Of a DNA stretch of 64,000 nucleotides, positions 39,893 through 48,756 are shown in pieces. How positions within the stretch are numbered: the stretch's first letter is position 1; every line of letters begins with the position of its first letter. Source of the DNA: Paracoccus zhejiangensis (GTDB taxonomy: Bacteria > Pseudomonadota > Alphaproteobacteria > Rhodobacterales > Rhodobacteraceae); NCBI RefSeq assembly GCF_002847445.1, contig NZ_CP025430.1:3840501-3904500 (forward strand), read 5' to 3'. A program made the translations under genes and the position numbers. The notes under the pieces were generated by a model, which did not search any database, was not told the DNA's origin, and worked only from the letters and a program-made list of their open reading frames with translations.

Positions 39893-40807
39893 ATGGATAT
39901 CCAGCAGATCAGGTGTTTCCTCGCCGTGGCCGAGGAATTGCATTTCGGGCGCGCGGCGCAGGCGATGGACATGTTGCCGGCCTCGCTCAGCCGGCAGATC
40001 CGCTTGCTCGAGGATCGGTTCGAGACCCGGCTGTTCCAGCGCACCACCCGCAACGTCGCGTTGACCGAGGCCGGGATGGCCGTCCTTGACGATGCCCGCG
40101 CCCTTGTCGCGCAGGCCGATCGCTTCGAGCAGCGCATCCGGGCGGTCAGGCGCAGCGAAACCGCCGTGCTGAAGGTTGGGGCCATAGACAGCGCCGCCGC
40201 CGGGTTGATGCCGCAACTGCTGCAACTGCTGCGCGCGCACCGTCCCGAGATCGACGTGCAGCTGGTCGAGCAGAAGACCATGCACCTGCTGCCCCGCATC
40301 CTCAGCGGCAGTCTGGATATCGCCTTCTGCCGCCCGCCCGATATCCGCGACCCGAAGATCCACTTCCAGACGCTGTTCTTTGAAACGGCGGTCGTTGCCT
40401 TGCCCGAGACGCATCCCCTGGCAGGTCGTGCCGAACTGACGGTCGAGGATCTGGCCGACGTGCCGCTGATCGTCCCCGATCGCCGCTCGCGTCCGCATTC
40501 CCACGACCTCACCATCAAGCTGTTCACCGATGCCGGGCTGACCGCGCGGATCGCCCAGATCGCCGAGGAAAAGCACACCATTGTCAATCTGGTGGCGACG
40601 GGAACGGGGCTGGCCATCGTGCCGAAATGGGCCTCGCGCATTGCCGTGCCCGGGGTCCGCTTCGTGCCGCTGCTGCTGCCCGAGGGCACGATGCGCGGCA
40701 AGCTGATCCTGGCCGCAGCCTGGGCGCGAGGCACCCGCGACGAGCAGCGCGATGCGCTGCTGGCGGTGCTGGACGAGAACCTGCAGGCTCTCGAAGAGAC
40801 CGCCTGA
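39893..40807 (+). CDS. LysR-family transcriptional regulator of tartrate genes
   Basis: 304 aa. N-terminal winged HTH (MDIQQIRCFLAVAEELHFGR, AQAMDMLPASLSRQIRLLED, RFETRLFQRTTRNVALTEAG) and a LysR substrate-binding domain (VGAIDSAAAGLMPQLLQLLR, LDIAFCRPPD, HPLAGRAELTVEDLADVPLI). It lies between ttuC-ttuD (divergent) and an SLC13 permease (same strand), so it most likely senses tartrate or a related dicarboxylate and controls both units. Confidence 0.92.
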   Translation: MDIQQIRCFLAVAEELHFGRAAQAMDMLPASLSRQIRLLEDRFETRLFQRTTRNVALTEAGMAVLDDARALVAQADRFEQRIRAVRRSETAVLKVGAIDSAAAGLMPQLLQLLRAHRPEIDVQLVEQKTMHLLPRILSGSLDIAFCRPPDIRDPKIHFQTLFFETAVVALPETHPLAGRAELTVEDLADVPLIVPDRRSRPHSHDLTIKLFTDAGLTARIAQIAEEKHTIVNLVATGTGLAIVPKWASRIAVPGVRFVPLLLPEGTMRGKLILAAAWARGTRDEQRDALLAVLDENLQALEETA

Positions 40808-40941
40808 GGCGCGGCGCGATCCGCAATTATCACGGATAATAATATAATTTCTGGCAGATTCCCTGCCGGAAGCCGCCTGCCTAAGCCGGTGACGATCCAT
40901 CCCCTGTCGCGGGGGCCGGAACCGGAACTCGGGAGGAAACC

Positions 40942-42207
40942 TTGGACCCTGCAACCATCACCCTGCTGCTCTTGCTCTTCGCGATCATCATGTTCGTGTG
41001 GGAGCGGATTCCCCTTGCCCTGACAGCGATGATCGTCTGCGTCGCCCTCGTGCTGACAGGCGTCTTGGACGCGGGCGAGGCCTTTGACGGCTTCGTCAAC
41101 AGCAATGTCATCCTGTTCGTGGACATGTTCATCATCGGCGGGGCGCTGTTCCAGACCGGCATGGCGGCCAAGATCGGCGGGCTGGTCACGCGCTTTGCCC
41201 GGACCGAGCGGCAGCTGGTCGTGGCCATCATGCTGATCACTGGGCTGATGTCGGGCTTCCTGTCGAATACCGGCACCGCCGCCGTGCTGATCCCGGTGGT
41301 GATCGGCATTGCCGCGAGGTCCGGTTTCGCGCGCTCGCGCCTCTTGATGCCGATTGTCTTCGCGGCGGCCATGGGTGGCAATCTCAGCCTGATCGGCGCA
41401 CCCGGCAACATGATCGCGCAGGCGGCGCTGCAGGAAAGTGGGCTCAGCTTCGGCTTCTTCGAATATGGGCTTGTCGGCCTGCCGATCCTGCTGGCGGGCA
41501 TCCTGTTCGTCGCCACCATCGGCTTCCGCCTGCTGCCCGATCACAAGGTCGAAGAGATGGCCGTGGACAGTCAGACCGCGGCGACGGCCGCTGTTCCGCA
41601 ATGGAAGAAGTCCGCCTCGCTGGTCGTGTTGGTGGTCACCATCCTCTGCATGATCTTCGAGGCGCAGATCGGCATTCGCCTGCATATCACGGGCGCGATC
41701 GGGGCCATCGTGCTGATCCTCCTGGGGGTGATCAGCGAGGAACAGGCCTATCGCTCGATCGACGCCAAGACCATCTTCCTCTTCGGCGGCATCTTGTCGC
41801 TGGCGACGGCGATGGAAAAGACCGGGGCGGGTCAGGTCATTGCCGAAACCGTGCTGGGCGTGACCGGGCCGGAGACGCCGATGTTCGTCTTCCTGCTTGT
41901 CATCTTCCTCCTGGCCGTGGTGATGACGAATTTCATGTCGAACACCGCGACGACCGCGCTGCTGGTGCCAATCAGCCTGTCGATCTCGGCCCAGATCGGT
42001 GCCGACCCGCGCGCCGTGCTGATGGCCACGGTGATCGGCGGATCGCTGGCCTATGCGACGCCGATCGGGATGCCGGCCAACGTCATGGTGCTGGGGCCGG
42101 GCAGGTATACCTTCATGGACTACACCAAGGCCGGGCTGCCGCTGATCCTCGTCTCGACGGTCGTCGCCATGATCCTGCTGCCGATCCTGTTCCCGTTCTT
42201 TCCCTAG
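40942..42207 (+). CDS. SLC13/DASS-family anion permease (TTG start)
   Basis: 421 aa. The start codon is TTG at 40942, preceded at ideal distance by GGGAGGAAACC; no ATG exists near this point before residue 17. About 11-12 hydrophobic segments. The DASS substrate/sodium-site repeats are LSNTGTAAVLIPVVIGIA and MSNTATTALLVPISLSISAQ (the S-N-T motifs), with GGNLSLIGAPGNMIAQAAL and GGSLAYATPIGMPANVMVLG after each. It imports di- or tricarboxylates, here most likely tartrate, given the neighbouring ttuC-ttuD and LysR genes. A terminator follows. Confidence 0.9.
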   Translation: MDPATITLLLLLFAIIMFVWERIPLALTAMIVCVALVLTGVLDAGEAFDGFVNSNVILFVDMFIIGGALFQTGMAAKIGGLVTRFARTERQLVVAIMLITGLMSGFLSNTGTAAVLIPVVIGIAARSGFARSRLLMPIVFAAAMGGNLSLIGAPGNMIAQAALQESGLSFGFFEYGLVGLPILLAGILFVATIGFRLLPDHKVEEMAVDSQTAATAAVPQWKKSASLVVLVVTILCMIFEAQIGIRLHITGAIGAIVLILLGVISEEQAYRSIDAKTIFLFGGILSLATAMEKTGAGQVIAETVLGVTGPETPMFVFLLVIFLLAVVMTNFMSNTATTALLVPISLSISAQIGADPRAVLMATVIGGSLAYATPIGMPANVMVLGPGRYTFMDYTKAGLPLILVSTVVAMILLPILFPFFP

Positions 42208-42254
42208 GGCCGCCCTGGCTGGATCGCCACCGGGATTCTTCTCGCGGGATAAAC

Positions 42255-42282
42255 AGACGCCGGGCCATTCCGCCCGGCGTCT
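42255..42282. terminator. Terminator between convergent permease and msrA genes
   Basis: A 10-bp stem (AGACGCCGGG at 42255-42264 with CCCGGCGTCT at 42273-42282) and an 8-nt loop lie 48 bp after the permease stop and 16 bp past the msrA stop. The U-tract is weak on the plus strand (CTTCATGTCTT). It can serve both convergent genes. Confidence 0.75.
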
Positions 42283-42297
42283 TCATGTCTTGGTGCC

Positions 42298-42801
42298 CTA
42301 TTCCGCAGCGCGTTTGGGCAGGACCCAGTTCGGGCGCGGGAAGTGGCAGGTATAGCCATTGGGGATGCGCTCGAGATAGTCCTGATGCTCGGGCTCGGCT
42401 TCCCAGAAGGCGCCGACCGGCTCGACCTCGGTCACCACCTTGCCCGGCCAGAGACCCGAGGCATCGACATCCGCGATCGTGTCCAGCGCCGTCCGGTGCT
42501 GGTCTTCCGATGTGTAATAGATCGCCGAGCGATAGCTGGTACCGCGGTCATTCCCCTGCCGGTCGCGGGTGGTCGGATCGTGGATCTGGAAGAAGAATTC
42601 CAGCAATGCGCGATAGCTGGTCTTCGCGGGGTCGAACAGGATCTCGATCCCCTCGGCATGGCTGCCGTGGTTGCGATAGGTCGCGTTCGCCACATCGCCG
42701 CCGGTATAGCCGACGCGAGTCGCGGTGACGCCCGGCAGGCGCCGGATCAGATCCTGCATGCCCCAGAAGCAGCCCCCGGCCAGAACAGCACGTTCGCTCA
42801 T
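42298..42801 (-). CDS. msrA: Peptide methionine sulfoxide reductase MsrA
   Basis: 167 aa from ATG 42801. The catalytic motif [13 protein letters not shown] is at the N-terminus, followed by [40 protein letters not shown] and [20 protein letters not shown]. It reduces methionine-S-sulfoxide. The start shares a base with the msrB stop (TGATG), so MsrA and MsrB are coupled. Confidence 0.96.
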   Translation of the reverse strand: MSERAVLAGGCFWGMQDLIRRLPGVTATRVGYTGGDVANATYRNHGSHAEGIEILFDPAKTSYRALLEFFFQIHDPTTRDRQGNDRGTSYRSAIYYTSEDQHRTALDTIADVDASGLWPGKVVTEVEPVGAFWEAEPEHQDYLERIPNGYTCHFPRPNWVLPKRAAE

Positions 42802-43244
42802 CACTTGCCCTCCGCCTGATCGAGATAATCGCCGTAACCTTCGGCCACCATTTCGTCCTTCGGGACGAAACGAAGGCTGGCCGAGTTGATGCAATAGCGC
42901 AGTCCGCCCATCTCGCGCGGCCCATCGGGGAAGACATGGCCCAGATGGCTGTCTCCATGGGCCGAACGGACCTCGGTGCGGATCATGCCATGGGTGGTGT
43001 CGCGCAACTCGTTCACGTTGGCTTCGACGATCGGCTTCGAGAACGACGGCCAGCCGCAGCCCGAGTTGAACTTGGCAGAGGACGCAAACAGCGGCTCGCC
43101 CGAGACGATGTCGACATAGATGCCCGGCTCGAAGTGATGGTCATACTCGCCGGTAAAGGCGCGCTCGGTGCCGTTCTCCTGCGTCACGCGATACTGTTCC
43201 GGGGTCAGGCGGGAAATGGCGTCGTCGGATTTCGTGTAGCTCAT
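42801..43244 (-). CDS. msrB: Peptide methionine (R)-S-oxide reductase MsrB
   Basis: 147 aa from ATG 43244 (AAGGGGACC upstream). SelR domain: [50 protein letters not shown] and the catalytic Cys in [12 protein letters not shown]. The first CxxC of zinc-type MsrBs is replaced by SSAKF, so it is a non-zinc form. It repairs methionine-R-sulfoxide and is coupled with msrA. Confidence 0.96.
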   Translation of the reverse strand: MSYTKSDDAISRLTPEQYRVTQENGTERAFTGEYDHHFEPGIYVDIVSGEPLFASSAKFNSGCGWPSFSKPIVEANVNELRDTTHGMIRTEVRSAHGDSHLGHVFPDGPREMGGLRYCINSASLRFVPKDEMVAEGYGDYLDQAEGK

Positions 43245-43336
43245 CTTTGGTCCCCTTGTTGTTCGCTGCCGGATATGTAGGCAGGCCAGCCGCAAATTTC
43301 CAATGGGCTCGCAGGATCGTTTCTCCCCCCGTCGGC

Positions 43337-43705
43337 TCAACCCACCGGCTGGACTGTCCGGCCGGCCTCCAACTCGGCCATCAGCGCCTCGATCCGGCGC
43401 TTGCGCTCCCTAGCCTCGGCGATCAGCGCGATGATCGCCTCGCGCTTCTTGCCCAGAAGCGCCAGCGCGTCGGTACAGGAGACGATATGCTCACCGGTGC
43501 CGATCTCGACATCGGAGATCTCGCGCAGGGTGAAGCCAAGGCTCTGCGCCTGCTCGATGAACTGCAGCAGGGTGATCAGCCTCGTGTCATAGTCGCGGTA
43601 GCCATTCGGACCGCGCTCTGCCGCCGGAATGATCCCTTCACGCTCGTAGAACCTGATGCGCGAGGTGGTGACGCCCGCGGCTTTCGCGATTTCTCCGATT
43701 TTCAT
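43337..43705 (-). CDS. MerR-family transcriptional regulator
   Basis: 122 aa from ATG 43705; 11 upstream in-frame codons overlap the operator. The HTH-MerR domain is [20 protein letters not shown] then [20 protein letters not shown], followed by a dimerisation coiled coil and one Cys ([10 protein letters not shown]). With a single Cys and no C-terminal metal loop, a metal sensor is unlikely; an electrophile or redox sensor of the alkene-reductase regulators fits better. Divergent from an Old Yellow Enzyme gene with a 73-bp gap that holds a MerR-type promoter. Confidence 0.9.
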   Translation of the reverse strand: MKIGEIAKAAGVTTSRIRFYEREGIIPAAERGPNGYRDYDTRLITLLQFIEQAQSLGFTLREISDVEIGTGEHIVSCTDALALLGKKREAIIALIAEARERKRRIEALMAELEAGRTVQPVG

Positions 43706-43716
43706 GGCGAGGGCCC

Positions 43717-43748
43717 TTGACCTTAAACCTAGGTTCAAACCCTATATA
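43717..43748 (+). promoter_or_regulatory. MerR-type promoter/operator for the Old Yellow Enzyme gene
   Basis: A -35 TTGACC (43717-43722) and a -10 CTATAT or TATATA (43742-43748) are separated by 19-20 bp, the long spacing of MerR-activated promoters. The spacer holds a 16-bp near-perfect palindrome TTAAACCTAGGTTCAA (43723-43738), centred between the elements as expected for the regulator that twists the DNA. Confidence 0.8.
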
Positions 43749-43778
43749 GGCTGCGAACCGAGATCAAGGATCGCAACC

Positions 43779-45047
43779 ATGCTGGATTTCTCGCAGAACC
43801 CGACGCTTTTCGACCCGCTGACCCTGCCCAACGGCCAGGTCATCCCCAACCGCATCGCCAAGGCGGCGATGGAGGAAAACATGGCCGACCGCCGGCATCT
43901 GCCGGGCGCCGACCTGCTGGGCCTTTACCGGCAATGGGGCGAGGGCGGGGCGGGCATGATCATGACCGGCAATGTCATGGTGGCCGCCGATGCCGTTACC
44001 GGGCCGGGCGGGGTGATCCTCGACGCGCGCCAGCCGCTGGACCCGTTCCGGGCCTGGGCCGAAGCGGGCAAGGCCCATGGCGCGCGGATGTGGATGCAGA
44101 TCAACCATCCGGGCCGGCAGGTCTATGTCGCCACCAACCCGGAAGCCATCGCGCCTTCTGCCGTTCCGGTTGAGATCGCGGGCTATTCCAAGCTTTTCAC
44201 CAAGCCCCGCGCGATGACCGAGGCCGATATAGCCCGCGTCATTGGCCAGTTTGCCGAGACGGCGGCACTGGCTGAAAAGGCCGGGTTCGACGGGGTGCAG
44301 ATCCATGCCGCCCATGGCTATCTGCTGAGCCAGTTCCTGTCGCCGCTGACCAACCAGCGCGAGGATCGCTGGGGTGGCAGCCTTGAAAACCGCGCCCGCA
44401 TCCTGATCGAGATAGTTCGCGCCACCCGCGCCCGCGTCAGCCCCGGCTTCGGGGTGGGGGTCAAGCTGAACTCGGCCGACTTCCAGAAGGGCGGGTTCGA
44501 GGCGGCGGATGCCGTGGCCGTGGTGCAGCTGCTGAACGGTGAGGCGGTGGACCTCGTGGAAATCTCGGGAGGGAGTTACGAAAGCCCGGCCATGCAAGGC
44601 CGGCCCGCCAGCGCCAGCACCCGGGCGCGCGAAGCCTATTTCGTCGATTTCGCCCGCGACATCGTGACGGTTGCGCAAATGCCGATCATGGTGACCGGGG
44701 GCATCCGGCGCCTCGCCACCGCCGACGATGCGCTGGCGCCCGAGGACGGTCGCGCCGGTGTGGCGATGGTCGGTATCGCGCAGGCGATGGCCTATGCGCC
44801 CGACCTGCCGAAGCAGTGGCGCCGGGCCGAGCGCGTGGTGGACGTGCCGGTGGTGCGCTGGAAAAGCAAACCGCTTGCCGGCCTTGCCACCATGGCGCTG
44901 GCCAAGCTGCAATTGCAACGCATGGGCAAGGGCCGCGCGCCGACCTTCAGTGCATGGGCACCCGGCGTGGTGATCCGCGACCAGATCCGCACGCGGCTTC
45001 GCAACCGCCAGTATCGCAACTGGTTGAGCCAGCGCGCCGAGCGGTGA
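43779..45047 (+). CDS. Old Yellow Enzyme-family NADH:flavin oxidoreductase
   Basis: 422 aa from ATG 43779. TIM-barrel FMN oxidoreductase: LPNGQVIPNRIAKAAMEENM, MWMQINHPGRQVYVATNPEA, GFDGVQIHAAHGYLLSQFLS, PLTNQREDRWGGSLENRARI, and MVTGGIRRLATADDALA (phosphate site). HAAHGY is the conserved His pair region of OYEs. The C-terminal 60 residues are basic and specific to this subfamily. It probably reduces activated alkenes or other electrophiles, and is controlled by the divergent MerR protein. Confidence 0.92.
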   Translation: MLDFSQNPTLFDPLTLPNGQVIPNRIAKAAMEENMADRRHLPGADLLGLYRQWGEGGAGMIMTGNVMVAADAVTGPGGVILDARQPLDPFRAWAEAGKAHGARMWMQINHPGRQVYVATNPEAIAPSAVPVEIAGYSKLFTKPRAMTEADIARVIGQFAETAALAEKAGFDGVQIHAAHGYLLSQFLSPLTNQREDRWGGSLENRARILIEIVRATRARVSPGFGVGVKLNSADFQKGGFEAADAVAVVQLLNGEAVDLVEISGGSYESPAMQGRPASASTRAREAYFVDFARDIVTVAQMPIMVTGGIRRLATADDALAPEDGRAGVAMVGIAQAMAYAPDLPKQWRRAERVVDVPVVRWKSKPLAGLATMALAKLQLQRMGKGRAPTFSAWAPGVVIRDQIRTRLRNRQYRNWLSQRAER

Positions 45048-45733
45048 GGGCTGCGGCAAGTCCCGGCATGGGGCAGGGGAGGGGCGGCAGCAAGACGCAT
45101 GGCAAGGTAGCGTTGCGCCTGCAGGAGATCGGGCATCGCACGCACCCTTATCGCAGCTGCCGTCCGAACCCTTATGCCAACGCGGGCTGCCTGCCAGTTA
45201 CTGAGCGTTTAGAATGAGGACCTTTCTTGCAGGCGAGGTCATAGACACCCAGACAGAACGCCCCGGGTAGGCGCGCTGTCCGATGTCGCAGGGGGTGCTC
45301 CAACAGGGCTGCACGATTACCTGCCCAGGACTACTTATGGCCCAGCAGCGCAACAATTTCTCGGCTGTGCGAATCAGCCTAACGATACATCCTTTGGTTG
45401 CAATAAGCACTGTGGTCAGGCTGCTACATGGCAAGGCAGGTTACCGGCGACCGACAGTTTCCTACCCTCGGAACAGTATCGAGGGGCAGGTGACGTTACG
45501 GCATGAAACGAGGGTCAAGTCGCCAGGGAAATTTTAATCGTTTGTTAAGAAACGATTTTTTATCAAGCAATATTAACCATTTGCACTCTGTGCAGAGGTG
45601 CAGGACTGCAACACTGGCTATTTAGCCAAGTAGGCAATTCGGCAAACACCTGCTCAAAGCACCTCAACATGGTTAACTTTTTGTTGATTGGTCCGCCGCG
45701 AGCCGGCGGACACCGGGGGACGGGGTAACTATT
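45048..45733. other. Non-coding, AT-richer stretch with CtrA-like boxes and hairpins
   Basis: No gene with convincing codon use is seen on either strand. From 45530 to 45680 the DNA is markedly AT-rich. It holds TTAA-N7-TTAA at 45534-45548 (the CtrA full-site consensus) and two TTAACCAT words, at 45573-45580 (plus) and 45669-45676 (minus). A hairpin AATCGTTT-GTTAAG-AAACGATT with a T-run (45536-45561) overlaps the first box and could terminate a plus-strand transcript. A 21-nt imperfect dyad TGCACTCTGTGCAGAGGTGCA spans 45582-45602. This looks like the control region of the surface-protein genes that follow. Confidence 0.55.
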
Positions 45734-46063
45734 TTGCTGGCAGCAACTGACCTTGGCGTCAGCTGCGGCTTCGACGGACCGAATAATACCCGTTCAGGTT
45801 GCGCCGCTTCGCCGACGCAGCAGGAGCGGCCCTTGTTCTGGCCGCGCGAGACCGCGCTTGAACCGGCAGTCGCCGGCACAGATGCGCTGACCCTGTATCC
45901 GCAGGGCTGCCGGATCGCCATGCGGCATCCTGTCCTGTCCGAGGGTCACCCCCAACTTCGCCAGCCTCGTCACCAGACCCAGTTCGGCGAGACGTTCACC
46001 ATAGAGTCCAAGAAGATCTACCCGGCCGTGCCCTGCACCGCGCCGGCCGCGTCGGAGAGCTGA
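45734..46063 (+). CDS. Hypothetical small protein upstream of the surface-protein gene (doubtful)
   Basis: A 109-codon frame from TTG 45734 to a stop 3 bp before the next ATG. Codon third positions are mostly G or C, and a GGGG-rich stretch lies upstream, so it could be a real leader gene translationally linked to the surface protein. The predicted protein has three Cys, no signal peptide and no recognisable domain. The alternative is untranslated leader. Confidence 0.3.
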   Translation: MLAATDLGVSCGFDGPNNTRSGCAASPTQQERPLFWPRETALEPAVAGTDALTLYPQGCRIAMRHPVLSEGHPQLRQPRHQTQFGETFTIESKKIYPAVPCTAPAASES

Positions 46064-46066
46064 GCC

Positions 46067-46257
46067 ATGTCCATCGGTAAATTCTTGCGTTCCAGCTCTC
46101 GCACCGACAGCCCCGCCGAGATCGAGCCCACCACGAAGCGCGCTGGCTGGTCAGCCGCGCTTGGCCGTCACGCCTCGGCCCTGCGCCGCGCTGCCGCCGC
46201 CGCCCTGATTGCGGTGGGGGGGCTCGCGGGAACGGCGGACACGGCTTCGGCACAGAT
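46067..46257 (+). pseudogene. 5' fragment of DUF11-repeat surface-protein gene, cut by IS21 element
   Basis: 64 codons from ATG 46067 (ggag about 13 bp upstream). The fragment is an extended signal peptide: a hydrophilic start MSIGKFLRSSSRTDSPAEIE, a basic stretch around residues 32-42, then AAAAALIAVGGLAGTADTAS and a cleavage-like ASAQ at about 60-63. The reading frame runs into the terminal repeat of the IS21-family insertion and ends inside it. The remainder of the gene resumes at 48757. With the element removed and one copy of the imperfect 5-bp flank (cagat/ctgat) kept, the two parts join in frame (CAG-ATC-ACC-CTG). More of the gene may have been lost at the junction. Confidence 0.7.
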
Positions 46258-46330
46258 TGTTGATTTCCACCCAGAACTGACCCGGGTTTTCCATCGAGAA
46301 TTGACCCACCTTGAGATTATGTTGGTCGGG

Positions 46331-47125
46331 TCATGACCGGGTCAAGACATCAGAGGTCTCCTTCTTTTTTCTGGTCGCAGCAGCCGAGCTTGCCTTGAAG
46401 CGGAAGCTGTCATTGCCGGTTTCCAGGATGTGACAGCGGTGGGTCAGGCGATCGAGTAGCGCGGTGGTCATCTTGGCATCGCCAAAGACCGTCGCCCATT
46501 CGCTGAAGCTGAGATTGGTGGTGATGATGACGCTTGTGCGTTCGTAAAGCTTGCTCAGCAGGTGAAAGAGCAATGCGCCGCCTGATGCGCTGAACGGCAG
46601 GTATCCCAACTCGTCCAGGATCACGAGATCCAGCCGCATCAGGGTTTCAGCCAGTTGGCCGGTCCTGCCTCTCGCTTTCTCCTGCTCGAGCGTGTTGACC
46701 AGTTCTATGGTCGAGAAGAACCGGACCTTACGGCGATGATGCTCGATGGCCTGAATGCCAATGGCGGTTGCGACATGGGTCTTCCCGGTGCCTGGGCCGC
46801 CGATCAGGACAATGTTCTCGGCGCCGCCCATGAACTCGCAGCGATGCAGCTGGCGCACAGTCGCCTCATTGACTTCGCTGGCCGAGAAGTCGAAGCCTGA
46901 CAGGTCCTTATAGGCGGGAAAGCGGGCGATCTTCATGTGATAGGCGACTGAGCGAACTTCTCGCTCGGCCATTTCGGCCTTCAGCAGTTGGGTGAGGATC
47001 GGCACGGCGCTTTCGAAGGCTGGTGCGCCTTGCTCGATCAGATCGGTGACGGCTTGCGACATGCCATGCATCTTGAGGCTGCGGAGCATGATCACGATGG
47101 CGCCGCTGGCAGGATCATGACGCAT
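46331..47125 (-). CDS. istB: IS21-family transposition helper ATPase IstB
   Basis: 264 aa. AAA+ ATPase of the DnaC/IstB type with Walker [20 protein letters not shown] and Walker [20 protein letters not shown], then [20 protein letters not shown] and the sensor region [20 protein letters not shown]. IstB assembles on target DNA and activates the IstA transposase. It overlaps the end of istA by 11 bp and is intact, so the element may still be mobile. Confidence 0.96.
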   Translation of the reverse strand: MRHDPASGAIVIMLRSLKMHGMSQAVTDLIEQGAPAFESAVPILTQLLKAEMAEREVRSVAYHMKIARFPAYKDLSGFDFSASEVNEATVRQLHRCEFMGGAENIVLIGGPGTGKTHVATAIGIQAIEHHRRKVRFFSTIELVNTLEQEKARGRTGQLAETLMRLDLVILDELGYLPFSASGGALLFHLLSKLYERTSVIITTNLSFSEWATVFGDAKMTTALLDRLTHRCHILETGNDSFRFKASSAAATRKKKETSDVLTRS

Positions 47126-48644
47126 GGCGGCCTCCGGTCATGTGCGCGCGCAAGCCATCATAGCGTTCGACATTGGCCTTGGGCTCTCGGCGCAGATGCA
47201 GAGCCTGGGGCGTGTCGATGGGTGGTCCGTCGGTCTTTCCGTCGATCAGGCGGTGCAAAATGTTCAGCACATGGGTCTTGGTCGCGACGCCCTCGGACAG
47301 GGCAAGTTCGACCGCGGTCAGCACCGCTTGCTCGTCGTGATGCAGGACCAAGGCCAGGATATCGACCATCTCGCGATCACCGCCAATCCGCCGTAGCATC
47401 TGCTCCTGCAGCCGTTTGAAGGCAGCGGGCAACTCGGCAAACGGGGCTCCGTTGCGCAGGGCACCGGGTTTGCGCTGGATGACGGCGAGGTAATGCCGCC
47501 AGTCGTAGATGGTGCGCGGCGGCAGGTGGTGCGAGCGCTCGATCACCCGCTCATGCTCGCACAAAATCTGCCCTTCGGCGGCAATGACCAGGCGCTCGGG
47601 ATAGATCCTGAGGCTCACAGGGCGATTGGCAAAAGACGCCGGCACGCTGTAGCGATTGCGCTCGAAGCTGATCAGGCAGGTCGGTGAGACGCGCTTGCTT
47701 TGCTCGACAAAGCCATCGAAGGCAGGCGGCAGGGCCATCAGCGCGGCCTGCTCCTCGGTCCAGGCATCGGCGATGCTGCCGGCACGGGTTCCATGTGGGA
47801 TCTCCCGCCACAGTTCCATGCAGCGCTGCTCCAGCCAGGCGTTCAGGGCTGCCAGGTCCGGGAAGTTGGGCATTGGCTGCCACAGCCGCGGGCGCGCATC
47901 CTGGACGTTCTTCTCGACCTGTCCCTTCTCCCAGCCCGACGCCGGATTGCAGAATTCCGGCTCGAAGACATAGTGATTGGCCATGGCGAGGAAGCGCATA
48001 TTGACCTGACGCTCCTTGCCGCGGCCAACGCGATCCACAGCGGTCCTCATGTTGTCGTAGATTCCCCGCCCAGGAACGCCGCCGAAGACGCGAAAGCCAT
48101 GCCAATGGGCGTCGAACAGCATCTCGTGGGTTTGCAGCAGATAGGCGCGAACCAGGAAAGCCCGGCTGTGTGACAGCTTGATATGGGCGACTTGCAGCTT
48201 GGTGCGTTCTCCGCCCAACACCGCGTAATCCTCGCTCCAGTCGAACTGGAAGGCCTCCCCCGGGCGGAAGGCCAGCGGCACGAAGGTACCGCGTCCCGTG
48301 GTCTGCTGCTCGCGTTGCCGGTCGGCGCGCCAGTCACGAGCAAAGGCGGCGACGCGATTGTAGGAACCGGTATAGCCGAGCGCGACCAGATCGGCGTAGA
48401 GTTGCTTCAATGTCCGGCGCTGCTTGCGCGACTTCGTCGTCTCAGTCTTCAGCCAAGCCGCGAGCTTCTCGGCGAACGGATCGATCTTGCTCGGGCGCTC
48501 AGGCACCGAGAACTTCGGCTCGATCGTGCCCGCGTTCAGATACTTCTTGATGGTGTTCCGAGATAGCCCGGTCCGGCGGGCTATCTCGCGGATCGGCAGC
48601 TTCTCACGCAGCGCCATCCGCCGGATGATATTCAAAAGTCCCAT
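47115..48644 (-). CDS. istA: IS21-family transposase IstA
   Basis: 509 aa from ATG 48644; the frame is open 22 codons further into the terminal repeat. N-terminal HTH ([20 protein letters not shown]), a DDE integrase core ([20 protein letters not shown] with the first Asp, [20 protein letters not shown] with the second, [13 protein letters not shown] with the Glu), and a C-terminal beta-barrel domain typical of IstA ([20 protein letters not shown]). All catalytic acids appear present. Followed by istB on the same transcript. Confidence 0.96.
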   Translation of the reverse strand: MGLLNIIRRMALREKLPIREIARRTGLSRNTIKKYLNAGTIEPKFSVPERPSKIDPFAEKLAAWLKTETTKSRKQRRTLKQLYADLVALGYTGSYNRVAAFARDWRADRQREQQTTGRGTFVPLAFRPGEAFQFDWSEDYAVLGGERTKLQVAHIKLSHSRAFLVRAYLLQTHEMLFDAHWHGFRVFGGVPGRGIYDNMRTAVDRVGRGKERQVNMRFLAMANHYVFEPEFCNPASGWEKGQVEKNVQDARPRLWQPMPNFPDLAALNAWLEQRCMELWREIPHGTRAGSIADAWTEEQAALMALPPAFDGFVEQSKRVSPTCLISFERNRYSVPASFANRPVSLRIYPERLVIAAEGQILCEHERVIERSHHLPPRTIYDWRHYLAVIQRKPGALRNGAPFAELPAAFKRLQEQMLRRIGGDREMVDILALVLHHDEQAVLTAVELALSEGVATKTHVLNILHRLIDGKTDGPPIDTPQALHLRREPKANVERYDGLRAHMTGGRHAS

Positions 48645-48756
48645 GTGGATCACTCCGTTGCTCCCCGCCGCTGATCGCGTTGGGGAAGGGTCACATGGGT
48701 CAAATCTCAATGGAAATTACGCGCCAACCCGGGTCAGTTCTGGGTGGAAATCAACA

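Larger units (their letters stand above)
46258..48756 (-). mobile_element. IS21-family insertion sequence (istA, istB)
   Basis: About 2.5 kb. The ends are inverted repeats of about 31 bp: TGTTGATTTCCACCCAGAAC from 46258 and its complement ending at 48756, continuing through ACTGACCCGGGTT. Further inside, related gggtcaa/ccat words repeat at both ends, as is usual for IS21. It encodes istA and istB on the minus strand, both intact. The flanks are cagat (left) and ctgat (right): a 5-bp duplication with one mismatch, or no duplication. It interrupts a surface-protein gene in the opposite orientation. Confidence 0.93.

Noticed and set aside
45283..45537. 84-codon plus-strand frame ending at the 45.54-kb hairpin
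   Set aside because: No Shine-Dalgarno, mixed codon use and no domain; more likely untranslated. The idea of a small RNA there is kept in the CtrA/hairpin finding.
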